Assembly (NCBI RefSeq): GCF_002150685.1
Contig: NZ_MSSW01000064.1
Location: 1 to 63,392 of the forward strand
Source of the DNA: Algoriphagus antarcticus
Lineage (GTDB): Bacteria > Bacteroidota > Bacteroidia > Cytophagales > Cyclobacteriaceae
Reading direction: 5' to 3'
DNA length: 63,392 nt
Below, piece by piece: positions 54,519-63,183 of this stretch; the stretch's first letter is position 1, and every line of letters begins with the position of its first letter. Both the position numbers and the translations under genes were made by a program. The notes below the pieces were generated by a model. The model saw only the letters and a program-made list of their open reading frames with translations. It was not told the DNA's origin and searched no databases.

Positions 54519-55559
54519 TTATAATGTTGAATAATTTGTTCCTGGGCCTATTCCATGTTTTTCAATTAGGTTTCTTTTGACCAAATCCGTTAGTATTCTT
54601 TTTACTGTTGGGTTTGGAATACTTAGTTTTTGGGCCACTTCACTTGATTTAGATCCTGGGTTAATTCCTATGAAAGTCAGAATTGATTTTTCTCTCGGAG
54701 ATAATTGGTTCTGGATACCTTTTACTTCTAACTTTTTCAACAGTTTTTCTTGGATAGTTTTAAGCGCATCTAAGAAGAAGTTAATCCATTCACTTACATT
54801 TTCATAAGGTCTTTGGCTTTGGCAATTTCTTAAAACCCGATAATATTCTGATTTTCTACTTTCTATTTCGTGTTCAAAGCTTATAAATTGTATCCAATTA
54901 TATCCGGTTTTCAAAAGTAGGAGAGAAGACAATAATCTGCTTAATCTACCATTTCCATCCTGAAATGGATGAATACTCAAGAATTCATAAGTGAATATCG
55001 CGCATTTGACTAGAGGATGTGTCTCGTCATCGGACTGATACCAGTTTATCAAGTCGCTCATCGCGTCATCTGTTGCGAAACCGGCCTCAGTGGTTTGAAA
55101 TATGATTTGCTTCGTGCCATTAGGATAATTAGCTTCGACTGCATTGTTGTGTTTTTTATAATTTCCTTTGTGCCATTCATCTTTTTGACCGAACCTCATC
55201 AAGATGTTATGAAGATTTTTTATACTATTCTCAGTTATTTCGATTTCTTTGAATGATTCTGAAATTGTATCAAGTGTCTCAAAATACCCAACAATTTCCT
55301 GAGAATCTCGATCCTCAAGTTTAGTGATATCGAGTTGGAGTAAGAGTGTATTTACTTCTTCATCACTAAGACTTGATCCCTCAATCCGTGTAGATGCCCC
55401 AACACTTAAAACTGTAGCAATAGATTTTAGTTGCAATAGGCTTTGACCTTCTTTTTTTTCTATTGAAGCCCAAGAAGCATCAAACCGGTCGATCTGACTG
55501 ATAGTTCCCATAAGTTTCCAGTCTATATCTAGCACCAAATTGTAGACATTATTCTCCAT
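54519..55559 (-). CDS. Fic-family protein with C-terminal winged helix
   Basis: A 346-residue protein. The Fic motif HPFQDGNGRLSR is near residue 195; an N-terminal autoinhibitory-type STRIEGSSLS lies near 57 and a DUF4172-like N-terminus precedes it. A winged helix (about 275-346, REKSILTFIGINPGSKSSEV, IPNPTVKRILTDLVKRNLIE) ends the protein. Related in sequence to the remnant at 40420. The promoter region carries iterated 10-bp repeats. The gene is intact. Confidence 0.85.
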   Translation of the reverse strand: MENNVYNLVLDIDWKLMGTISQIDRFDASWASIEKKEGQSLLQLKSIATVLSVGASTRIEGSSLSDEEVNTLLLQLDITKLEDRDSQEIVGYFETLDTISESFKEIEITENSIKNLHNILMRFGQKDEWHKGNYKKHNNAVEANYPNGTKQIIFQTTEAGFATDDAMSDLINWYQSDDETHPLVKCAIFTYEFLSIHPFQDGNGRLSRLLSSLLLLKTGYNWIQFISFEHEIESRKSEYYRVLRNCQSQRPYENVSEWINFFLDALKTIQEKLLKKLEVKGIQNQLSPREKSILTFIGINPGSKSSEVAQKLSIPNPTVKRILTDLVKRNLIEKHGIGPGTNYSTL

Positions 55560-55580
55560 ATCTTAAATGTAAGTATTTAT

Positions 55581-55607
55581 TGATACGATATGATACGATA
55601 TGATACG
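55581..55607 (+). promoter_or_regulatory. tandem 10-bp repeats upstream of the Fic gene
   Basis: TGATACGATA occurs twice and then TGATACG, starting 22 bases upstream of the divergent Fic start codon. An operator for the Fic protein's own winged helix is a reasonable guess. Confidence 0.55.
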
Positions 55608-55736
55608 TTTTTGATTCAATTGTACTATCAGATCCACTCGTGTCAAGGTCTCACATTCATTATTGGGATAGCACAATACAATTATATCCGACGACTTGAA
55701 AAGTCAAAAAGTATGGCATTTCTTGATCTCGTATTT

Positions 55737-55875
55737 GATATGCTTCCCCCATATCCTAAGTTAAATCAAAAAAAAGCTTTTGAGCCGGACGAATAACTAC
55801 CGACAGCTGTACGGGATTCTAAAGGATAGGAATGCGTAGTTACTTCCGACTACTGAACGAATAACGTCTAGCCCT
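55737..55875 (+). repeat. structured hairpin repeat, copy 14, and a truncated copy
   Basis: The upstream block TTGATATGCTTCCCC...TTAAATCAAAAAAAAGC matches 34925. ACTACCGACAGCTGTACGGGATT is a truncated core, followed by a second core ATGCGTAGTTACTTCCGAC...AATAACGTCTAG. Confidence 0.5.
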
Positions 55876-55964
55876 TTGCAATCGAATTATGCTGAGGACA
55901 ATAGTTGCTATCGTGTCAATGCTACCCATTTGTCTAGTCTAGTAAAGAGTCTGTGGGTAGCACT

Positions 55965-56098
55965 GGGTGAAGTTTGCAATTTCACCCTAGTATCAAGATC
56001 AATTTGAAATTGATTAAGATAGGAAAGCGTAGTTACATCCGACTACTGTACGGATTACGCTTAGGGCAATGATATCAAACTACGCTCAGTTGGGGCTA
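55965..56098 (+). repeat. structured hairpin repeat, copy 15 (best-formed)
   Basis: Palindrome GGGTGAAGT...TTCACCC, then CAATTTGAAATTG, then the core at 56024-56061 with perfect arms AAGCGTA / TACGCTT around CCG...CGG. The tail is CTACGCTCAGTTGGGG, with rapA copy D beginning directly at its end. The arms differ from the AGGTGTA / TACACCT of other copies at paired positions. Confidence 0.7.
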
Positions 56099-56631
56099 TT
56101 GATAGAATGCTAAGTTCAACCATCGGAACCGCAAGTTGTGGACTGATTCGGGGCTCAGGCAAACCTGGAGTAGTGCTTGAATTGATTTTCGTTTTTGAAA
56201 CTTCCGGAAAGCAACGAATTGACATAGACCGATTCCTTCCTCATACTCCCCTGAGAATAGTAGTAGACCATACGGGGGAGGAAGTGACGGACAGCTATTC
56301 CGTAGCATTGCTCAACAAAAGCGTAATACTCGGAAAGATGGATTCCTTGCTGGAAAATGACGTATTCGTGGAAACGATGCTGCCCGATATGATTTCATCC
56401 GCCACAGAAATCGCGGAGGAAATGGGCGAACAAGAAATAGAAAAGGGCTTGGAACGGATGAAACACATTCTGGATCATGAAATCAATCGGCTTACCGCTT
56501 TGCAAAAAAAGAACAAAGATATCAGGCCCGATGAAATCCAGGCAGCGGTTGAAGAGCGAAATACCTTATCCGGCCTTATCAAAAAGGCAAGAGTACGATT
56601 GGATGCGGTGCAGCTGATTAGGAAGGAGTAG
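56092..56631 (+). pseudogene. extra copy of the rapA 3' end (copy D, frame open)
   Basis: Covers the last 175 or so codons of rapA (equal to about 50250-50789). The frame is open through the usual stop, and an ATG lies near the start, so a short C-terminal protein could be made. Base differences from rapA are scattered and many are silent. There is no sign of a promoter or ribosome-binding site, so I list it as a fragment. The copy starts exactly at the tail of repeat copy 15. Confidence 0.75.
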
Positions 56632-56770
56632 GGGTGGGATGCCTTGATTGATGGAGGTTGATGGCACTATTCAGTAACAAATTGGTATTGATAGAAAGGT
56701 GTAGTTATATCCAGCTGCTGTAGGGATTAAGCCTAGAGCTCTGCTTTCAAACTATGTTGAGTTGGGATGC
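56632..56770 (+). repeat. structured hairpin repeat, copy 16, with rapA-linked leader
   Basis: Leader GATTGATGGAGGTTGATGGCACTATTC, AAATTGGTATTGATAG, core AGGTGTAGTTATATCCAG...GGGATTAAGCCT and tail CTATGTTGAGTTGGG. Confidence 0.6.
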
Positions 56771-56832
56771 GTACCTCGCTAGAGAAATCTGGCGAGGCCG
56801 TTTAATCGATGTATGTAGTGCTTTTCCGCAGT

Positions 56833-57177
56833 TTATATCAAGTTCAGATTTTGATTCAATAGTTCGACATTAAAATTAATTTTGGCGTTCAATGCCTTAA
56901 AAACTTTTAGAATTGTTTCAAATCTGGCGTCAGTCAAATTGTTTTCTATTTTGGAAATCTGTGCTTTTTGTACACCAACCAATTCCCCAAGTTGTGCTTG
57001 TGTCAAATTCCGTTCTTTCCGTGCTTGCTTTATGGCGTGGCCGATTAAGTCAAGACGTAGTTCGTTTTCAAATTCATCTCTTTTTGGAGTTCCCTTTTTT
57101 CCGATGTATTTGTCGGTTACTTCGTCCAAACTGTAAGTTTTCATTCCTTTCTTTTCCATGTCACTATTTTTTAGCAT
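56833..57177 (-). CDS. XRE-family antitoxin
   Basis: A 114-residue protein. Residues about 50-95 are an XRE helix-turn-helix (IKQARKERNLTQAQLGELVG, VQKAQISKIENNLTDARFETI). It is the downstream gene of a toxin-first pair, overlapping the toxin by 14 bases. It probably binds its own promoter and neutralises the toxin. Intact. Confidence 0.82.
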   Translation of the reverse strand: MLKNSDMEKKGMKTYSLDEVTDKYIGKKGTPKRDEFENELRLDLIGHAIKQARKERNLTQAQLGELVGVQKAQISKIENNLTDARFETILKVFKALNAKINFNVELLNQNLNLI

Positions 57178-57502
57178 TGAAATATTGTTTCATTATACGC
57201 TCTGTCTTTTCAATTTCTTTCTTTGGTGTTTTGGCCGTTTTCTTTTCAATTCCGTGAGTTGAAACAACAAGAGTTTCGGTTTTGTGGGTTTTATCCCAAA
57301 AAGCTAAAAGTCGGTATTTGGTTTTGTTGTGAAGAGTTCGAAATTCCCAAACGTTGTCATTAAGTTTTTTGAAGAGTTCGTTATCATTGACAATTTGAGA
57401 TTTCGTCAGATTGTAAATGATTTTATCCCGTGCCTTTTCATTAAGTCCGTTTAGAAATTGATTTACCTCTTCAAGTAATTCGATCTTAAATTTCTGGCTC
57501 AT
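57164..57502 (-). CDS. RelE/HigB-like toxin (COG4679 phage-derived type)
   Basis: A 112-residue protein. KFKIELLEEVNQFLNGLNEK, VWEFRTLHNKTKYRLLAFWD and a C-terminal THGIEKKTAKTPKKEIEKTE match the COG4679/Gp49-like toxin family (ribosome-dependent RNA cleavage in relatives). It pairs with the XRE protein with a 14-base overlap. Intact. Confidence 0.82.
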   Translation of the reverse strand: MSQKFKIELLEEVNQFLNGLNEKARDKIIYNLTKSQIVNDNELFKKLNDNVWEFRTLHNKTKYRLLAFWDKTHKTETLVVSTHGIEKKTAKTPKKEIEKTERIMKQYFNAKK

Positions 57503-57789
57503 TCATTTCCAAATTTATACAAGTATAATTGTTTCTTAAATAGGAAACAAAGTTTTTAATGAAGACTGATTTTTTGTGTTTTTAATAACGTTTATCAAGG
57601 TGAGCTGCGGCGTGTTTTAGTACGGACCTTTCCAATGACAAACTTACTTCGAGGAATCCATAAAATTTCCAAATGGGCAAAGATCAAGCTCTAGCTTACA
57701 CTCGATAAGTTTACTTTGAATGATGAATTCAGACCAAATAGATGGTCACTCCAACGGGGGCAAACAAAAAATAAAAAAGGGCCCATGAC

Positions 57790-57951
57790 GGATGAAACAC
57801 ACCCTAGCTCATGAAATCAATCGGCTTACTGCTTTACAAAAAAAGAACAAAGACATCAGGCCAGATGAAATTCAAGCAGCTGTAGAAGAACGAAATGCCT
57901 TATCTGTCCTCATCAAAAAGGCAAGAGTACGATTGGATGCGGTGCAGCTGG
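57790..57951 (+). pseudogene. extra copy of the rapA 3' end (copy E)
   Basis: About 160 bases, equal to the last 50 or so codons of rapA, breaking off at GCAGCTG about 10 bases before the stop codon, where an unrelated coding remnant begins. Confidence 0.7.
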
Positions 57952-58162
57952 CATCCTTGGAAGCTCAGCCAAAGCGATGTCAATTCCATTGATCCACCAA
58001 CAACTAGTAATCCCACTTCCAGAGAAAGAACACAGAATACTTGAAGTATATAATCCAAGATATTGCTCCTGCTGCCAGAAGGAAAGCATGGTAAGTATTC
58101 AGCGCGTGCCAAAAAGAGGACCTCCGAACGCGAACTTTTCATCCCTATCCATCCAATTCTAA
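57952..58162 (+). pseudogene. possible C-terminal remnant of an IS91-type transposase
   Basis: The plus strand reads HRILEVYNPRYCSCCQKE then SMVSIQRVPKRGPPNANF. A CxxC zinc-like pair followed by a basic PKRGPP end resembles the C-termini of IS91-family (Y2) transposases in Bacteroidota. The match is short, so treat it as a suggestion. Confidence 0.3.
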
Positions 58163-58208
58163 TTCCTGATTTTTATCGGGCTGGAGAAGCTATGTTCCAG
58201 TCATAAAA

Positions 58209-58239
58209 CAGCCCTTCCAAACAAGGTTCAAAAGGGCTG
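58209..58239. repeat. hairpin without T run
   Basis: CAGCCCTT / AAGGGCTG arms, 45 bases after the transposase-like remnant. The gap up to 58445 holds no gene. Confidence 0.4.
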
Positions 58240-58445
58240 GAATACTAGCGATAGTTTACTTTTTAATGGAAACCAAAGCCTTGAAGTGAATTTTTTTGAG
58301 CCTTCCCATCGTCCAAATCCCAATAAAATCCTGACTCAATCCCCGTAGGAACTTCACCGGTTCCGTGCAACAGCGGTTTCATGCTTGGCTTTGCAAGCCG
58401 CACGAAAACCTAGTTGTTGGCAGTAGTGTTTTTTATTGAAGTTTT

Positions 58446-59384
58446 TTACTCTTTAGTCACAAGTTCTGCTGGCATCTTATTAATCTTTTTAAGCCTAATG
58501 TCTTTATAAAATACTTCAGCACCTTCCGATTGAAGTCCAATTTTTCCATGTCTAACAGGGCTTTTATCGCTCGTTTTTTTTGAGTTAAATAATCTCATTA
58601 CAACAGTGCCATTGACCATGTGTATACTTGAATCTCCATAGCAGATTAAGTCAATGTCATTCCACTCTCCATACTTATTTTCTTTGTCTGCATCCTTAGC
58701 CACATACATTTTTGCATAAGTATCATTAAAATTGTCTACTGGTTCTACTAGCCGCTCATCCTTAAATAATTTAGTGCCATAGTAGGTTCGAAACGCTGAA
58801 TCTTCATCATATTGATAGAAAATACCATCCATAGGTTTGCTCGGAACATCCATCTCTATGTCACCTATTGCTATGTAATCTCCCATGTTTTCTTCTTGAA
58901 TTTGCATTTCATGCGAATTCATCCAGGCATAGGAAGACCCAGGTTCACCAAATCCATGATATAGCAAACCACTATCCATGAATTCTTTTTCTTTCGGTAC
59001 GTGTTTGTCCTTGCCCCATTTAACTTTCAGTTTGAGATGATAGTTGCCATAGTCCTGCTCGGTAGACATCATTCCAAAAGCTGTCCCTGATATACGTATT
59101 GCATCACCATCCTCAAATTGGACTACTTTAATTACGTCCTGTTTAGGATTATTCAAGCCCAAATAACCCTTCTGGGTTTTGTCAAAACCAGAAAAAGGAC
59201 TATTGAAATATGTATTCCAGCCATTTAAGTCTTTACCATTCCAAATTGAAACCCATTCATCTTCGGCATCTGTCAATTCTGTTTTTTCGGATGAAGTTTC
59301 TTTTGAGTCACTCGAATTTTTGCACCCGATAATTAGTATCGAAGCTAAAAATATTGAGACTACTAAAAATTTAATGTGTTTCAT
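58446..59384 (-). CDS. DUF1080 (3-keto-disaccharide hydrolase-like) lipoprotein
   Basis: A 312-residue protein with a lipoprotein signal (SIFLASILIIGC, lipobox IIGC with Cys at about residue 21). The DUF1080 jelly-roll domain follows: WVSIWNGKDLNGWNTYF (about 45-61), YHLKLKVKWG, GLLYHGFG, HEMQIQEENMGDY and HGKIGLQSEGAEVFYKDIRL near the end. In the family this domain binds or cleaves sugars such as 3-keto-glycosides. It is paralogous to the broken gene at 62295-63183. Confidence 0.85.
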   Translation of the reverse strand: MKHIKFLVVSIFLASILIIGCKNSSDSKETSSEKTELTDAEDEWVSIWNGKDLNGWNTYFNSPFSGFDKTQKGYLGLNNPKQDVIKVVQFEDGDAIRISGTAFGMMSTEQDYGNYHLKLKVKWGKDKHVPKEKEFMDSGLLYHGFGEPGSSYAWMNSHEMQIQEENMGDYIAIGDIEMDVPSKPMDGIFYQYDEDSAFRTYYGTKLFKDERLVEPVDNFNDTYAKMYVAKDADKENKYGEWNDIDLICYGDSSIHMVNGTVVMRLFNSKKTSDKSPVRHGKIGLQSEGAEVFYKDIRLKKINKMPAELVTKE

Positions 59385-59475
59385 TTTGTTTTATTTATTT
59401 CCTACACCTCCGATACCTACCGGAAGAGTTTTTGCCTGGCCAACGCTTCGGCTTATCCCGATTTTTCTCTAATTT

Positions 59476-60415
59476 CTAAGAATCATACCCATTCAAAGTA
59501 AGCTCCACTGGTTTAAAACTCATTCCTAAGTCTTGTTTCGCCAGTTCGTTGGTATATACTATTGATGGTTTTCCAATTGGCTTTTGGTGGTTGAGCATCA
59601 AGGTTATATCAGAAATTTTATAACTTTCACCACTCAATAAATAGTTTTTGCCATGATTACCATCTTTCATAGCAGCTTCAAAAATGGCAACTGCAACGTC
59701 TTCTACATCTACCAATGCCCAAAGCACATCGATGTCGTAGAGCATCTGAATAAAGGGGTTGGGAGCAATTTTATTTTTGAACAAAAACTGAATACCCGTA
59801 GAAGTAGAATCTTCCCTGGCAGATAAAGATTTCCCCATGACACCCACTGGAGATACGGTAACTATTTCAAAATTTAGCTTAGGGTTTGCTTCCAAAAATG
59901 CGTCCACTCTTTGATTGGCTAAGAACTTTGCCTGGGCATAAGGATGGCTTTCTTCGCTATAAAATGGTTTGTCGCTTTCCGAGATTTGATCAGTAGCTAT
60001 TTTACCTTCTGGCAGCATTGGAAAATTGGTATTGTATGCCGCCACCGAAGCAATAAACACTACCTTTTCAATCCCTTTCGTTTGCTGAAGTGCTTCCAAG
60101 AAATTCTCTGTTCCTTTTATTGTTGGGTCAAAGAGTTCGGTTTTCGGGGTCTTTTACGTCCAATTGAAAGGGTGTTCCGCCGTGAACCACGATTTGGCAA
60201 CCTTTCAAAAAACTTGTAAGCTCCGCTTTGTTTTCTACATCGAGCTGTACTATTTCTAAGTTTTCGGCATTATTCAAACTTTGCAAATGTTCGTATTTGC
60301 TTTTGTTTGCAATGTCTGTGGTAGATACTCGTACTTTGTACCCTTCACTCAAAAATTTCTGGGTGTTATAGCTTCCTATGAAGCCAGATCCTCCGATAAT
60401 GCCTACTTTTTTCAT
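59476..60415 (-). pseudogene. NAD-dependent epimerase/dehydratase with one frameshift
   Basis: The N-terminal part (60415 to about 60130) reads VGIIGGSGFIGSYNTQKFL with the GxxGxxG NAD motif. The C-terminal part (60140 to 59476) continues IKGTENFLEALQQTKGIEKV, IASVAAYNT and AQAKFLANQRVDAFLE (atypical active-site region). The frames are offset by one base near 60135-60145 at a CCCGAAAACC stretch. It is an SDR-type nucleoside-sugar or dihydroflavonol reductase-like enzyme if restored. It could also be a sequencing error. Confidence 0.75.
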
Positions 60416-60450
60416 GATTTTTAAGTTTTGATTTTTTTATTGTTCTTTTT

Positions 60451-62217
60451 CTACTTCCCCTCTTTCTCAATCCAAGTTTTAACCCGTAGTTCTAATACTG
60501 CAAGCGGCATATCACCAGCATCAAGCATAATATTATGAAAGGCTTTAATGTCAAATGCATCACCCAACTTATTTTCGGCTTCTTTTCGTAATCTCAAAAT
60601 GGTAAGCTGTCCTATTTTATAGGATAGTGCCTGTGCTGGCATGACCATGTAGCGTTCTATTTCTGCAATAGTTTCATCCTCCGATGACGCTTCATTCTCG
60701 AGAGAATAAGCTATGGCTTCCTCACGCGTCCAACCTTTATGGTGCAGTCCAACATCTACCACCAATCGTATGGCTCGGTGCATTTCTGCACTTAACATGC
60801 CAAAATATTGATAGGGGTCGCTATACAGTCCCAACTCTTTTCCGAGAGATTCAGCGTATAATCCCCAACCTTCTATATAGGCTCCAGAGGCCGTAAACTT
60901 TCTAAAGTCAGGAATACTTTTGTTTTCTATAGACAACATTAATTGATAATGATGCCCAGGAATAGCTTCGTGTAAAAACAAGGCCTCATCAGAGTTCACG
61001 TTATATTTGGTGACATCTGGAATGGGGACATAGAAAACACCCGGTCTTGAGCCGTCAGGGTTGCCCGGATTGTATTGTGCACTTGCCGATTTTTCACGAA
61101 AAGCCTCAACTCGTTTTACCATAAAAGGAGTTTTAGGGGTTTTATCAAACAACTTTTCAAGTTGCGGTGCCACGCGTTTTTGAATAGCATCAAAGTTAGC
61201 TAACACCTGTTGCGGGTCGGTGTAGGGCATTAAGTCTTTATTGGTACGCACGTGATTAAAAAAATCGAGCAAGCTTCCTTTAAAACCAACTTCGTTTTTA
61301 ACCATTTCCATTTCTGCTCTAATTCTGGCTACTTCAGATTTTCCTAAAGCAAAAATAGAATCTGCCGAAAGGCTTGTGGAGGTCATGTATTCAATCTGAT
61401 TTTTATAATAATCAGGACCAGACGGTAAAACTCCAATACCTGAAGTGGAGCGGGCAGCTTTTAGATAATCCGTTTTAAAGAATGTCGCTAATTTTTCATA
61501 CCTCGGAATGATGTCTTCCTTTATGATTTTTTGGTAGGTAGTTTCAATGGCTGATTTTTCGGCTGGAGTGAAACTTTCGGGCATGTTTTTAACCGGACTG
61601 TAAAACAAATGCTCCGTTACAGGGCCTTGTGCCATTGCCTCAAATTGCGGGATTATCTTTTTTACAATACTTTCTGGATGCACGTAGCCTAAGGAAATGC
61701 CCTTTTTCATGTTTTCGAGGGCAGTATCAAGCCAGACATTGTAATCTTTTAGTCTTTTTGTCCAGTTGTCGTAATCCGCCACGGTAGCAAAAGGTTGAAC
61801 GCTACTTCCCGACGCCATTTGTGCGATATACAGATTGACCGAATTAAATTGGTCAATGGGTAAATACTTTACAAAATTATGATTGACACCCAGTTTGTTT
61901 TTACAGTACCAAATCATAGCATCATAGTTTATTTGGTCTGAGGCACTGAGTGATGCTCTGTCGTATTGCTGAATTTTATCGAGGTGCGATTGATAAAGGG
62001 CAACTTCTTTGGCTCTAAATTCGTCCGTCAGGTTATTAGGCAGCGTATCAAAATACCTGTTGACTCCAAAAAAATTTCCATAAGCGGGATTTAAGGCCAA
62101 ACAGCCTTCATAAAAACTATCATAAACTTCTGAAATTGAAGTAAGTTCCGATTTTTTTGTTTGGCAAAGGCCGATGAGCGGAAGCATCATCAAGAGACAT
62201 ATCATTACTTTTTTCAT
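60451..62217 (-). CDS. DUF885 family exported peptidase-like protein
   Basis: 588 residues from the ATG at 62217; the longer frame adds 12 residues before the signal peptide. A signal peptide (VMICLLMMLPLIGLCQT) leads into the all-helical DUF885 domain. The metal-binding HEAIPGHHYQL (HExxxH-like) is near residue 414, with a later Glu in EDETIAEIERYM as third ligand. The family resembles carboxypeptidase Taq-like zinc peptidases and occurs widely in Bacteroidota. It starts about 80 bases downstream of the broken DUF1080 gene. Confidence 0.82.
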   Translation of the reverse strand: MKKVMICLLMMLPLIGLCQTKKSELTSISEVYDSFYEGCLALNPAYGNFFGVNRYFDTLPNNLTDEFRAKEVALYQSHLDKIQQYDRASLSASDQINYDAMIWYCKNKLGVNHNFVKYLPIDQFNSVNLYIAQMASGSSVQPFATVADYDNWTKRLKDYNVWLDTALENMKKGISLGYVHPESIVKKIIPQFEAMAQGPVTEHLFYSPVKNMPESFTPAEKSAIETTYQKIIKEDIIPRYEKLATFFKTDYLKAARSTSGIGVLPSGPDYYKNQIEYMTSTSLSADSIFALGKSEVARIRAEMEMVKNEVGFKGSLLDFFNHVRTNKDLMPYTDPQQVLANFDAIQKRVAPQLEKLFDKTPKTPFMVKRVEAFREKSASAQYNPGNPDGSRPGVFYVPIPDVTKYNVNSDEALFLHEAIPGHHYQLMLSIENKSIPDFRKFTASGAYIEGWGLYAESLGKELGLYSDPYQYFGMLSAEMHRAIRLVVDVGLHHKGWTREEAIAYSLENEASSEDETIAEIERYMVMPAQALSYKIGQLTILRLRKEAENKLGDAFDIKAFHNIMLDAGDMPLAVLELRVKTWIEKEGK

Positions 62218-62294
62218 AGAATTTTGTCCGTTTTTTTTGTGCTGACACCGCACGGGGTTCGTTAAGATATTATTTTTCTTCGTTTAAAATTGAA

Positions 62295-63183
62295 TTATAA
62301 ACTCTTGCGGAAAAACGTTTGAGGACGAACACCCTTTTTTCTGTCCGAAGCAGGGGTTTTTCTGTCCGAAGGCTTTTTTGAGTTAAATAGTCTCATAACA
62401 ATAGTACCATTGACCATGTGTATACTTGAATCTCCAAAGCAGATTAGGTCAATGTCATTCCACTCTCCATGCTTATTTTCTTTATCTGGAAACTTTTTCA
62501 CATACATTTTCACCAAACTATCCATTAAGCCTACTTCGACATATTCTGTTAGTCCATCTTTATAAAACTTAGTAGTTGAGTAGGTTCGACGCGGTGAATT
62601 TTCATCATATTGATGGAATTTACTATCTGTAGGTTTACTCGGAACATCGATTTCTATATCTCCTATTGGCCAGAAATCTCCCATGTTACCTTCTTGAATT
62701 TCAAATTCCACCGTATTCAAATAGGCATATGCAGATCCGGGTTCACCAAATCCATGGTAGAGCAAACCAGTATTCCTGAGTGAATTTTCTACCGGTGCAT
62801 GCTTGTCAGTGCCCCATTTAACTTTGAGTTTGAGATGATAGTTGCCATAGTCCTGCTCGGTAAACATCATTCCAAAAGCGGTCCCTGAGATGCGTATTGC
62901 ACTGCCATCCTTCAGTTGGACTACATCAATTATGTCCTGCGTAGGATTATCCAAGCCCAAAAAAAACCTCCTGAGTTATGTCATAAGCAGAAAAAGGGCT
63001 ATTGAAATAGGTATGCCAGCCAGTTAAGTCTTTACCGTTCCAAATTGAAACCCATTCATCTTCGGCATCTGTCAATTCTGTTTTTTCGGATGAAGTTTCT
63101 TTTGAGTCACTCGAATTTTTGCAACCGATAAAAAGTGTCGAAGCGAAAAATATTGAGATTACTAAAAATTTAATGTGTTTCAT
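62295..63183 (-). pseudogene. second DUF1080 lipoprotein gene, frameshifted and C-terminally altered
   Basis: Near-identical to the N-terminal half of the gene at 58446, with a lipobox signal (LFIGCKNSS). A frameshift lies in a run of eight A residues near 62955. After MRLFNSKKPSD the sequence departs from its paralogue: a short tandem repeat (CTGTCCGAAG twice) replaces the conserved last 25 residues. The last strand of the jelly roll is lost, so function is doubtful even if the frameshift is an assembly error. Confidence 0.75.

Noticed and set aside
25851..56770. Structured repeats as classical integron attC sites
   Set aside because: A GCTCAAC word fits half of the attC consensus in some copies, but the matching GTTRRRY partner and variable-length stem layout are not met, and no IntI gene is in the window.
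25851..56770. Structured repeats as a CRISPR array
   Set aside because: Spacing is from hundreds to thousands of bases and irregular; no spacers or cas genes.
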